A DNA stretch of 64,000 bases from Paenibacillus sp. FSL R5-0341 (lineage in GTDB: Bacteria > Bacillota > Bacilli > Paenibacillales > Paenibacillaceae): the NCBI RefSeq assembly GCF_037975235.1, contig NZ_CP150241.1, forward strand, positions 2,542,001-2,606,000. The letters are read 5' to 3'. The translations under genes and the position numbers were made by a program. Below the pieces are notes generated by a model, which was not told where the DNA came from, did no database searches, and worked only from the letters and a program-made list of their open reading frames with translations. Shown one piece after another: positions 8,506-16,508 of this stretch. The number at the start of each line of letters is the position of its first letter. Position 1 is the first letter of the stretch.

Positions 8506-8637
8506 ATTTGCTATGATGAAATAGGATAGATTCGGATTCGTTGATGTAAATGCAGGAATATGGAATAGAGAACCGAAAGACATTAAGTAGATAGAGCTGA
8601 TGTAACATTATGTACGGAGAATAAAAGGAGGCGTGAC

Positions 8638-8703
8638 ATGAATAATATCAACAAGATTTGTTATAAGGAAAATCGTAATCATGCCCATACCAAAGAAGTT
8701 TAG
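8638..8703 (+). CDS. Possible leader peptide ORF, 21 aa
   Basis: ATG 8638 has a near-ideal SD (AAAGGAGGCG, 8624-8633). It reads 21 codons, starting MNNINKICYKENRNHAHTKE, and ends 21 bp before the TTG start of a phosphotransferase gene that has its own strong SD. This layout resembles translated leaders in front of resistance genes, but no clear mutually exclusive stem-loops were found by eye. Confidence 0.35.
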   Translation: MNNINKICYKENRNHAHTKEV

Positions 8704-8724
8704 CTTTATTTAGGAGGGATTAGA

Positions 8725-9519
8725 TTGTCCGAACAGGAGGAAGAATTTACGGGAGGTAATGTGAATCAGGTGGTCAGAATAGGCGAGACGGTTCGCCGGC
8801 ATGCCAAACCAAATCCATATGTGCATGAACTGCTTTTACATCTCGAAAAAGTTGGTTATCACCATGCTCCTCGATTTCTGGGAATAGACGAACAGGGGAG
8901 AGAAGTACTTTCTTACCTTGAAGGAATCGTTCCAGGCAATGACTACCCTGAGATCGAAGAGTATATGTGGTCAGACGCATCTTTGATCGAAATCGCTAAA
9001 CTGTTGAGAAGTTACCATGATGCGACTGTTGGATTCACACCAACAGCAGAGTCAATAAACAGATATCCATGCATAACAGAAGATGAAGTTGTATGTCATA
9101 ACGATTTTGCGCCGTATAATATGGTGTACAAGGGAGGATGTCCTCAAGGAATTATTGATTTTGATATGGCAGGTCCGGGTCCGCGAATGTGGGATATCGC
9201 CTATACCTTGTATACATCCGTTCCCCTCGCAGATTTTTCACCAAAGATGGATGGAAAAGGTGTTGTACCTTACACTAGCCATGCGCACGGAACTGTTCGA
9301 AAAGAACGCATTGCATTATTCATGACTACGTACGGGCTGAGTGTGCCAGCAGATTTGAAGCAATGGGTCGTATCCCGTATCCGTTTTATGTGTAAAACAC
9401 TGACTGATCGTGCGGCTGCGGGGGAACTCGCTTTTATAAAAATGATAGAAGAAGGTCATCTCGCACACTATGAGAAAGAGCTTATCTTTCTGGAAAAGCA
9501 TTTCGATGACTGGACCTAA
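8725..9519 (+). CDS. Aminoglycoside/choline phosphotransferase-family kinase
   Basis: 264 residues with TTG start (8725), supported by AGGAGGG at 8712-8718. The kinase core is clear: catalytic-loop motif HNDFAPYN (Asp127) and metal-binding IDFDMAGPGPRMWDIAY (Asp145). The N-terminal lobe is short (GGNVNQVVRIGETVRR) and the G-loop weak, as in many APH-like proteins of Firmicutes. The substrate could be a small alcohol or an aminoglycoside, but resistance activity is not demonstrable here. A 21-codon ORF precedes it. Confidence 0.85.
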   Translation: MSEQEEEFTGGNVNQVVRIGETVRRHAKPNPYVHELLLHLEKVGYHHAPRFLGIDEQGREVLSYLEGIVPGNDYPEIEEYMWSDASLIEIAKLLRSYHDATVGFTPTAESINRYPCITEDEVVCHNDFAPYNMVYKGGCPQGIIDFDMAGPGPRMWDIAYTLYTSVPLADFSPKMDGKGVVPYTSHAHGTVRKERIALFMTTYGLSVPADLKQWVVSRIRFMCKTLTDRAAAGELAFIKMIEEGHLAHYEKELIFLEKHFDDWT

Positions 9520-9538
9520 TGAAGGAGTGATTGGTTCA

Positions 9539-9961
9539 ATGTACAAACTCAAAACAACCATAACAGACCAAAGTGTCATAGAATTTATTGAGCTGATCGA
9601 GAATCCCAAAAAACGTGAGGACGCCTATCAATTATTGGATATCTTCACGGAGACGACAGGTTATGATGCAAAAATGTGGGGACCGAGTATTATTGGATTC
9701 GGTGCATATCATTACAAATATGAATCGGGTCACGAAGGGGATGCACCTCTCGTGGGCTTCTCGCCACGAAAGGCCAAGATTAGTTTATATTTTGCGACAG
9801 GGGATAGCGAGCGAGAAGATCTATTAAAGAACTTTGGAAAACATACAACAGGCAAAGCATGTGTATACATCAACAAGATAGCAGACATCGATGTGGATGT
9901 GTTGAAAGCGCTAATTGTACAGTCTGTCCGGTTTCTCAAAGAAACCTATCCGGATCAATAG
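9539..9961 (+). CDS. DUF1801 (YdhG-like) protein
   Basis: 140 residues typical of DUF1801: IEFIELIENPKKREDAYQLL, then MWGPSIIGFGAYHYKYESG and ISLYFATGD. Family members are small cytoplasmic proteins with an iron-chaperone-like fold and no settled function. GAAGGAG at 9521-9527 serves ATG 9539 at a slightly long spacing; GTG 9527 is in frame but overlaps the SD. The gene starts 19 bp after the phosphotransferase stop, so the two are probably one transcript. Confidence 0.85.
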   Translation: MYKLKTTITDQSVIEFIELIENPKKREDAYQLLDIFTETTGYDAKMWGPSIIGFGAYHYKYESGHEGDAPLVGFSPRKAKISLYFATGDSEREDLLKNFGKHTTGKACVYINKIADIDVDVLKALIVQSVRFLKETYPDQ

Positions 9962-10046
9962 AATAACTCGACAAGCTATCTACACACACTGAATAATTTG
10001 AGAAAGAGACCGCGTCTCTCCGCCATAGCATATGTGATTAATGTTC

Positions 10047-10086
10047 AAACAGGCTGTCTTGCATGTTAAGACAACCTGTTTTCTTT
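10047..10086 (+). terminator. Terminator between convergent DUF1801 and FAD_oxidored genes
   Basis: AAACAGGctGTCTT, 7-nt loop, AAGACaaCCTGTT followed by TTCTTT. It lies between two converging genes and could serve both strands. Confidence 0.7.
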
Positions 10087-10206
10087 GCTTACTGATCTCA
10101 TCCATAAGCGGGGACTTATTTGTATATAACCTGTGTGTTCCGTACTGAAAACATCTATCGTATATGTTGACCAGTGCCCAGGATCAGCTATCAAAAAAAG
10201 GATACG

Positions 10207-12483
10207 CTAAAATTCCTCATACCGTGTAGATTCCCCGTACACCCGAACCTCAATCAACTCGGCGTATCTGCTGCCATTGGTGGCATCAATGCTCACCCTA
10301 AGCGCCTGTACATCCACAGGTGTGTTCAGGGAATGAATGACTTTTCTTCTGCGGTTTTCCGTTACATTTACAATTTCGATCCATTCCCCAGCCCCACTCA
10401 ATACTTCCACCCGATAATCGCGCACAAGTTCAGGCATGACGCGGAATGTTGTGCGATGGTGATGCAAATTAACCAGGTCCTCGTTCACATCATCGTTGAA
10501 CGTCAAGTGCAGCTCAGCCAAGGTCTGTGGCTCTGCCCATGTCAGTTGTATCCATTCGGGCTTGCCAGACTGCATCGGCTGGGACATCCACTGCTGTGGT
10601 CCACCGTAAGGGCGATGATAACCGTTGATCGTGTTGTCCGCTGAATAGGCCGTAATCTCAGAGAGCGCTCGACAGCAGAATGGTTGACGCGCCAATCCCT
10701 GCATGGACCACAAGACAACAGGTTGATCCGTGGCATGATCCTCCAGATTTTTGGACACGTGATTTTCTTCTGTTCTGAAGAAGATCAGCACCCCGCTGTG
10801 TGCTTCCGTGGAATGGTAGAGGGTGATGGCTGCATTCGCCTTGATGATGATAAAAGCATTCTGCGGTTCTTCCGGTCGCCATTCGAGCGGAAGCTTCACC
10901 CACTGGGCGGTTCCCGCCGTCACGTTAACGGTCGCCGTAACTTGTAACGAATGCGGGACGTAGTTCTCCTTACGCCCCGTATCCCACAGCTCTACCGTCA
11001 GCGCGGTATCGCTGGATGCATCCAGCAGCAGCTCCAGACCGCTGAGCACTGGATGCACAGGCAGCAGCAGGGCAACATCCGTACCCAGCGGGTACGTCTC
11101 GCCAGGCTGCTCCAGAGCGATGCCCGTCAGCGTGCTGGAGGCTGTAGCCTTGGCACGCCGGGCCAGATCCAGCTCATCGTGGCTGCGCACCCCGATGATG
11201 GAAGCGTCCTGCCGCAGCAACGTCTGCTGCAGCAACGCAAGATGCCTCGCGTGCAGCTCGCGCGGCGACACCCCCATGGCCGCGCAGAGCGCCGCGCCCG
11301 TACCCGCGGCTTCGCCGATGACCGCGCATGTTGCCATGACGCGGGTCGTGCCGAAGGCGACATGCGATGCACTGATGTCGCGTCCGGCCATGAGCATATT
11401 CCGCACATTCGCGGAATACAACGAGCGGAACGGCACGTGATAGACGCCATCGGCATGCATATGCTTCGAGCCGCTCGCTTCGGCGTACATGCCCTGCGGG
11501 GGATGCAGGTCAATGGACCAGCCGCCAAAGGCAACGGCATCCGGGAACTCCCGCTGGCTGATAATATCGTTCTGGGTGAGCACATAGTCACCCTTGAAGC
11601 GGCGGTACTCCCTTTTGCCAGGCAGCGAACCGATCCACTCCAAAGTCATATGGTCTGCATCGAACTTGCCGGAGTTCTTGATATAGTCCCAGATCCCGTA
11701 GATCACGGACCACAGCTCATCACGGATCAGCTCATTGTCATGAACGGTGTCATGCTCACCGCCCCATTCGATCCACCAGTAATGACAACCGGAATCCCCG
11801 CTGCGAATGACCCGGCGGATCGGAATGCTCGTCTGCGTGATATCCTTGGCAAAAGAAGGCGGGATATAACGGACAGGTGCACCCGTATCCTTGGTATAAA
11901 AGAGGAGTGTACTGCCTAGCGTGATCTGATCGGCCACCTCAGGCGCCCATTCTTCACCATATTCGCTGCGGGCTTCCCGTCCGAGTGCAAACTTGGCACC
12001 TGCCAGAAAGCCAACCAGTCCATCGCCCGTACAGTCCAGATAGATCTGACTCTCGAATCGAATTTTGCGTTCAGAGCCCATCATCCATCCGGTAACGGAG
12101 GTAATCATGCGCTCATCTCCATCCCCGGTGGCCTCGACTTCGTGGACATCGGTATTCAGGTACAGAGTGATGTTGGATTCAGCTCGAACGGCTTCCAGAA
12201 TGACCAAGTCCCAGAGATAAGGATTGCCCTCCGGATTACGATACTGATTCTCTACAAACAGTTCCCCCATGATGCCCGTCTCGCGGGCATAGCGGTTAAT
12301 CCCGTGGGCGGTAGCGCCGCATACCCACACGCGTACTTCGCTGCTGGAATTGCCGCCGAGCACGGGTCGATTTTGCACCAACGCGACTTGTTGGCCCAGT
12401 CGTGCCGCAGATATAGCCGCGCATACGCCAGAAAGCCCACCCCCGATGACGGTGATATCCGGTTTAACGAGTTCGTGTTTCAT
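10207..12483 (-). CDS. FAD-dependent oxidoreductase (FAD_oxidored family) with C-terminal beta domain
   Basis: 758 residues. ITVIGGGLSGVCAAISAARLG is the N-terminal FAD dinucleotide motif, followed by QNRPVLGGNSSSEVRVW, the conserved FAD_oxidored segment, and LMAGRDISASHVAFGTTRVM with GEAAGTGAALC near the C-terminal side of the flavin domain. From about residue 480 the sequence becomes beta-rich, resembling a discoidin-like domain (EWIQLTWAEPQTLAELHLTF). No signal peptide, so cytoplasmic. Such proteins sit near sugar-utilisation genes and are thought to oxidise carbohydrate derivatives; the substrate is unknown. It is divergent from an AraC regulator with a 145-bp shared promoter region. The part around 11.0-11.5 kb is unusually GC-rich. 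Confidence 0.8.
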   Translation of the reverse strand: MKHELVKPDITVIGGGLSGVCAAISAARLGQQVALVQNRPVLGGNSSSEVRVWVCGATAHGINRYARETGIMGELFVENQYRNPEGNPYLWDLVILEAVRAESNITLYLNTDVHEVEATGDGDERMITSVTGWMMGSERKIRFESQIYLDCTGDGLVGFLAGAKFALGREARSEYGEEWAPEVADQITLGSTLLFYTKDTGAPVRYIPPSFAKDITQTSIPIRRVIRSGDSGCHYWWIEWGGEHDTVHDNELIRDELWSVIYGIWDYIKNSGKFDADHMTLEWIGSLPGKREYRRFKGDYVLTQNDIISQREFPDAVAFGGWSIDLHPPQGMYAEASGSKHMHADGVYHVPFRSLYSANVRNMLMAGRDISASHVAFGTTRVMATCAVIGEAAGTGAALCAAMGVSPRELHARHLALLQQTLLRQDASIIGVRSHDELDLARRAKATASSTLTGIALEQPGETYPLGTDVALLLPVHPVLSGLELLLDASSDTALTVELWDTGRKENYVPHSLQVTATVNVTAGTAQWVKLPLEWRPEEPQNAFIIIKANAAITLYHSTEAHSGVLIFFRTEENHVSKNLEDHATDQPVVLWSMQGLARQPFCCRALSEITAYSADNTINGYHRPYGGPQQWMSQPMQSGKPEWIQLTWAEPQTLAELHLTFNDDVNEDLVNLHHHRTTFRVMPELVRDYRVEVLSGAGEWIEIVNVTENRRRKVIHSLNTPVDVQALRVSIDATNGSRYAELIEVRVYGESTRYEEF

Positions 12484-12628
12484 AAGAACACCTCTCTCAT
12501 TGAATGTAAAGGAGCCTAAGCTCTTATTTCATATCTATAATTTCATATTAGTTCTATATATTTACTTTTCAAATACACTATATTATCATCGAGTATATAC
12601 TTTATTTCACAGCAAAGGCAGGTGTGTC

Positions 12629-13396
12629 ATGGACCTCCTTAATCACATCTACTGGAAGAAGAAAGCTGCATTTGCGCTGGCAGAAGATATCTACGACGCT
12701 TGGGTGGTCTTTGCCGTTGAAGAGGGCGTATTCCGTTACGACATTGGGGGGCAGACCGGAGAGGCGGGTTTCGCTGATCTGGTGTTGTGTCCACCCCACG
12801 TGCCTTTTCGCAGAGTGACGATAACCCCGCTGACGTTTCACTATATGCAGTTCAGTTATGACGCCGCAGAGGATGAGTGCCTTCTACCGTCAATCGGTAA
12901 ATCACAGATTAATGATACGAAGCGGTTAAATTCAACGTATGCTTATCTGCGTCAGGCGAGTGAGGACAACGATGCAGTTACAACAGGATGGAAGACCCAT
13001 CTAATGATGGATTTGTGGCAATTGTATCAATGGGAGCAGAGACAGAGCAGTCTGATGGAACGAAAGTTCACGGAAGATGCTCTCATGGCTGAAGCGGCAT
13101 TTTTGTTGGAGGAGTGGGCAGGAGAGGCGGTCAGTCTCCGAGCATTGGCCGAGCGCCTGGCTTTGAGTCCAGTTCAGTTCACCCGAAGATTCCGGGAGGC
13201 TTTTCAAGAAACACCGTCCGATTATCTGAAAGCGATCCGTCTCAAAAAGGCAAAAGCCTTGCTGGCAGATAGCCGTCTCACCCTTACGCAGATAGCCGAG
13301 AGATGTGGGTATGAGAACGGATTTTATCTGAGCCGCGTATTCTCATCCACCATAGGAATCAGTCCCTCGGAGTATCGGAGAAGACATCAAGTATGA
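12629..13396 (+). CDS. AraC-family transcriptional regulator
   Basis: About 255 residues. The N-terminal half (MDLLNHIYWKKKAAFALAED...) is a cupin-like effector domain. The C-terminal half carries the double HTH: LRALAERLALSPVQFTRRFREAF and LTQIAERCGYENGFYLSRVF, ending with the AraC signature GISPSEYRRRHQ. ATG 12629 is chosen by domain start; the SD is weak (AAAGG/AGGTG). It is transcribed away from the FAD_oxidored gene and is its probable regulator, perhaps also of the downstream transport genes. Confidence 0.88.
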   Translation: MDLLNHIYWKKKAAFALAEDIYDAWVVFAVEEGVFRYDIGGQTGEAGFADLVLCPPHVPFRRVTITPLTFHYMQFSYDAAEDECLLPSIGKSQINDTKRLNSTYAYLRQASEDNDAVTTGWKTHLMMDLWQLYQWEQRQSSLMERKFTEDALMAEAAFLLEEWAGEAVSLRALAERLALSPVQFTRRFREAFQETPSDYLKAIRLKKAKALLADSRLTLTQIAERCGYENGFYLSRVFSSTIGISPSEYRRRHQV

Positions 13397-13595
13397 GGTG
13401 AAGCGTCTCGTCCATCTAGCCTTCCATCCATCCATTCATTCCTTTCTTTTTTACACCAATAGAACATATCTGTGCATTTCACACGAAAGCAGGGAACGAA
13501 TATGCCAAATCCATGCAAATCATTCGCCCCCGGCTGTAAATGGCAGGCAGGTGCTATAATGGGGTCATTAATTGTAGGGGAGCGAGCGCAAAGGA

Positions 13596-15416
13596 ATGAA
13601 GAAGCCAAACTGGAAGAGTTGGTTGCCACAGCGGCTCAGGTACCGTCTGTTCGGTGCATTTGTGTTGTTAATTCTCTTGCCGTTCAGTGCATTGAATGTC
13701 TACAATTATCAGCAGATTGAATCCTTGGTCGAGCAGAAAATCAGTGAACAGAGTCATGAGCAGCTGGTGCAGATGTACCGCTCTCTGGAGGATCAGATGA
13801 GTATCGCCTTCAAAACGCTCATTTTTCTGGAACAGGATTCTGCGGTAAGAAGTGTGCTCACCTCCCCGGACAATCGTACTCCGCTTGAGAACAAGGCGCT
13901 GGTGGAAGAGAAGTTCAAGATGATCAATAACAGTTTCTTTCTATATAATCCTTCGGTGTACTTTACTTTGCTGGATTTTCATGATAGCGTTTACACTTCG
14001 TATTTGCCGAAAAAAGCACTGGCGTATGGCCCCTATCTGGAGCAATTCCGCGAGCGTCTTGGAGAAATAACCATCCCAAAAGGGGGTGCAGATGCGCCCC
14101 CGCTTCAACCGGAAGAACTTTTCTATCGCTGGGATGCACGGGATACCAACCATGTGCTCAAGGAGTTATCCTCCAGCCCGTACCTGTTGTCGCTGTATGC
14201 CTACATGAAAGATAGCGGCGGCAAGCGCTACGGACTGGCTCGGATCAGCATTGATTACTCTTACTGGTTCCAAACGATGCTGAAGGATTCACAGAGTAAC
14301 CGGGAGTACTTTCTGATTACAGGTAGCGGGGAGACCATCGCACGTTCATCCAAAACAGCTACGCTTTCCCCGGAAGTTACTCGTGAAATAGCTCTTCATC
14401 CGGCACAGGCGTATCTAACTGATCCAGCTTCGGATACGCTGATTAACTACGTGTACATTGAATCACTGGATTGGTATATGGTGAATCGCATTCCACTTTC
14501 CATTTTGTTTACAGAGATATCTGAGCTTAAGCAACGTTACTTTCTGACCTTTTTTGGTTTCACAGGCGCATTTGTGCTGATGGCTTTTATGATTTCGGCA
14601 ACGTTCACACGCCCTTTGTCGCATCTGCAGAAACAGATGAAGGAGGTTGTCCGCAAAAACCTCAAGATTCGTATTCCTGAGGGCCACAGCCGTGGAGAAG
14701 TACTGGAACTGACACGTACGTTTAATACGATGCTGGATGATGCCAATCAGATGATCAATAGGCTCAAGACGGAGGAGCGCCAGAAGGAAGCGGTACATTT
14801 TCATATGCTCTTGGCTCAGATGAATCCGCACTTTCTCCTGAACACGTTGAATACAATGAAATGGAGTGCGATCCGCAGCGGAAATGAAGAAATCTCCGAG
14901 ATGTGTGTTTCCCTGGGAAAATTGCTGGAGGTCAGCTTGAATTCACAGGTCGAATTGGTATACCTGAAGGATGAGATCGAGCTGGTTCAAGCCTACCTTC
15001 ATATCCAGCGGATTCGTTACCGCGACAGCTTCGAGGTGACTTGTGAATTTGACGATAAGCTGGAGTACGCACTGGTGCCCAAGCTGAGCTTGCAGCCACT
15101 GGTCGAGAATGCCATTCACCACGGTGTCGGACCACAGGAACAGCTTGGTCAGATCCGTATCAGCATATATAGGCAAGACACAGGAACACTGATGCTGGAG
15201 GTGGCAGACAACGGAATCGGAATGGAGGAATCCCGGCGTCAGCAGGTTACCCGGACGCGTCCGGGGATCGGTCTATCCAATCTCAGGGAACGATTGCGGT
15301 TATTGTTCAAAGGTCAAAGTAAACTTGAAATAATGGATAATCAACCAGGGACATTAGTGAGGTTCAGCATTCCTTTTTTGTTGTCGACGCCTTACGTACA
15401 GAAGCGGTCTGACTAG
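13596..15416 (+). CDS. YesM-type sensor histidine kinase
   Basis: 606 residues. A first membrane segment near residues 18-36 (LFGAFVLLILLPFSALNVY), an extracellular sensor domain of about 250 residues, a second membrane segment near 310-330 (FLTFFGFTGAFVLMAFMIS), then a HAMP linker. The kinase core is of the LytS/YesM class: His412 in QMNPHFLLNTLNTMKW, N-box LVENAIHHGVG, and G-boxes DNGIGM and GIGLSNLRERL. It likely senses an extracellular carbohydrate or binding protein and phosphorylates the response regulator encoded 72 bp downstream. ATG 13596 follows GGGGAGCG at a long spacing. Confidence 0.92.
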   Translation: MKKPNWKSWLPQRLRYRLFGAFVLLILLPFSALNVYNYQQIESLVEQKISEQSHEQLVQMYRSLEDQMSIAFKTLIFLEQDSAVRSVLTSPDNRTPLENKALVEEKFKMINNSFFLYNPSVYFTLLDFHDSVYTSYLPKKALAYGPYLEQFRERLGEITIPKGGADAPPLQPEELFYRWDARDTNHVLKELSSSPYLLSLYAYMKDSGGKRYGLARISIDYSYWFQTMLKDSQSNREYFLITGSGETIARSSKTATLSPEVTREIALHPAQAYLTDPASDTLINYVYIESLDWYMVNRIPLSILFTEISELKQRYFLTFFGFTGAFVLMAFMISATFTRPLSHLQKQMKEVVRKNLKIRIPEGHSRGEVLELTRTFNTMLDDANQMINRLKTEERQKEAVHFHMLLAQMNPHFLLNTLNTMKWSAIRSGNEEISEMCVSLGKLLEVSLNSQVELVYLKDEIELVQAYLHIQRIRYRDSFEVTCEFDDKLEYALVPKLSLQPLVENAIHHGVGPQEQLGQIRISIYRQDTGTLMLEVADNGIGMEESRRQQVTRTRPGIGLSNLRERLRLLFKGQSKLEIMDNQPGTLVRFSIPFLLSTPYVQKRSD

Positions 15417-15474
15417 AGACGTGTCTGAAAACTCGCGCTTCGGAGGTTTCAGACACGTCCCGGACGACTAGAGA
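15411..15474. repeat. Inverted repeat with flanking 9-bp direct repeats between kinase and regulator genes
   Basis: GACGTGTCTGAAA (15418-15430) and its exact reverse complement TTTCAGACACGTC (15447-15459) enclose a GC-rich loop. GACTAGAGA occurs at 15411-15419, including the kinase stop codon, and again at 15466-15474. The right arm is not followed by a T tract, so it does not look like a standard terminator. It may be a miniature inserted palindrome, a processing hairpin or an attenuator. Confidence 0.65.
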
Positions 15475-15488
15475 GGGGAATCCTGAAC

Positions 15489-16340
15489 ATGTGGAAGGTA
15501 TTGCTTGTAGAAGATGAGGTATTTGTACGGGAGTCGGTGCGAGAGATTATTTCCTGGGAAGAGCTGGGCTTCACGGTCATCGGAGAATCCGGTAATGGGA
15601 CCGAAGCGCTGGCGATGATCATACAGGACACACCGGATCTGGTGCTGACCGATATTGTCATGCCGGGAATGGACGGTCTGGAATTACTCAAACAGACCCG
15701 TCAGGCCGGGCTGAAGACCAAATTTGTGATGCTCACCTGTATGGGGGAGTTCGAATATGTGCGCCGTGCGATGGAATACGGGGCTTCGAATTATATTCTG
15801 AAGCTGTCCATGAGTGTGAATTCGCTGCGTGATACACTCCGTAAAGTTAGTGCGGAACTGGGAGCTTCGGCTGAAGTTCGAACGGAGGCAGACCAGCATG
15901 AAGTGCCATCTCCATCTCCGTTAATTACATCATCGCCTGCTTCGCCTAATTCTCTGACGGTCTCTTCAGCGCCCCCACCTGAGACGGACCTTCCGTTCAC
16001 ACCTGTTCGTGAGCCGAATGTGAAGCATCCGGAGATTAGTAAAATTATTGAGTACATTGGACAGCATTACGACCAGGACATTACCGTCAAATCCATGTCA
16101 CGATATGTGATGATGGGCGAGAATTATGTGAGTGCTTTGTTCAAGAAGAAAACCGGTCATACCCTCATTCACTACTTGCACGGGGTACGGATGGAGAAAG
16201 CGGCTGAATACTTGCGCGAGACGGATCTTCCTGTACAGGAGATTGGTTACCGGGTAGGGTTCGGAAGTGATAATTATTTCATCAAAATATTCAAGCGTTG
16301 GACCGGTTGCACGCCCAGCCAGTATCGCCATCGCTCGTGA
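15489..16340 (+). CDS. YesN-type response regulator (REC + AraC HTH)
   Basis: 283 residues. The receiver domain (1-120) has acidic residues in LLVEDEVF, phospho-acceptor Asp55 in LVLTDIVMPGMDG, and the K of LKLS. A proline/serine-rich linker (about 130-175) leads to an AraC-type double HTH: ITVKSMSRYVMMGENYVSALFKKK and VQEIGYRVGFGSDNYFIKIFKRW, ending CTPSQYRHR. Members of this group are often about 500 residues because of a middle domain, which is missing here. It is the partner of the upstream YesM-like kinase and probably activates the sugar ABC genes that follow. Confidence 0.9.
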   Translation: MWKVLLVEDEVFVRESVREIISWEELGFTVIGESGNGTEALAMIIQDTPDLVLTDIVMPGMDGLELLKQTRQAGLKTKFVMLTCMGEFEYVRRAMEYGASNYILKLSMSVNSLRDTLRKVSAELGASAEVRTEADQHEVPSPSPLITSSPASPNSLTVSSAPPPETDLPFTPVREPNVKHPEISKIIEYIGQHYDQDITVKSMSRYVMMGENYVSALFKKKTGHTLIHYLHGVRMEKAAEYLRETDLPVQEIGYRVGFGSDNYFIKIFKRWTGCTPSQYRHRS

Positions 16341-16508
16341 CTCACAGGATGAGTAGAAGGAATATGTGTATTGAGTGCTCAGGCAAGCACAAGTAATTCC
16401 GTATTTTTGTTCAATCCGAATCATGGATATGTATCTTATGAACCCAGCAAGGTCCCTGCTACGATGTAACGGAAGGTACACTTCAATTCAGGGAGGTCAT
16501 GTGACCAG

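Noticed and set aside
8461..8637. Possible riboswitch or attenuator in the leader of the phosphotransferase
   Set aside because: Only one clear hairpin was found and it follows the previous gene; no alternative pairing with the SD was evident.
11127..11919. Long open frames opposite the FAD_oxidored gene
   Set aside because: They lie in the GC-rich part, where stops are rare, have Arg/Ala-rich random composition and no SD; they are shadows of the real gene.
13472..13720. 82-codon ORF upstream of and overlapping the sensor kinase
   Set aside because: Overlaps the kinase N-terminus in another frame, with no SD and no protein-like pattern.
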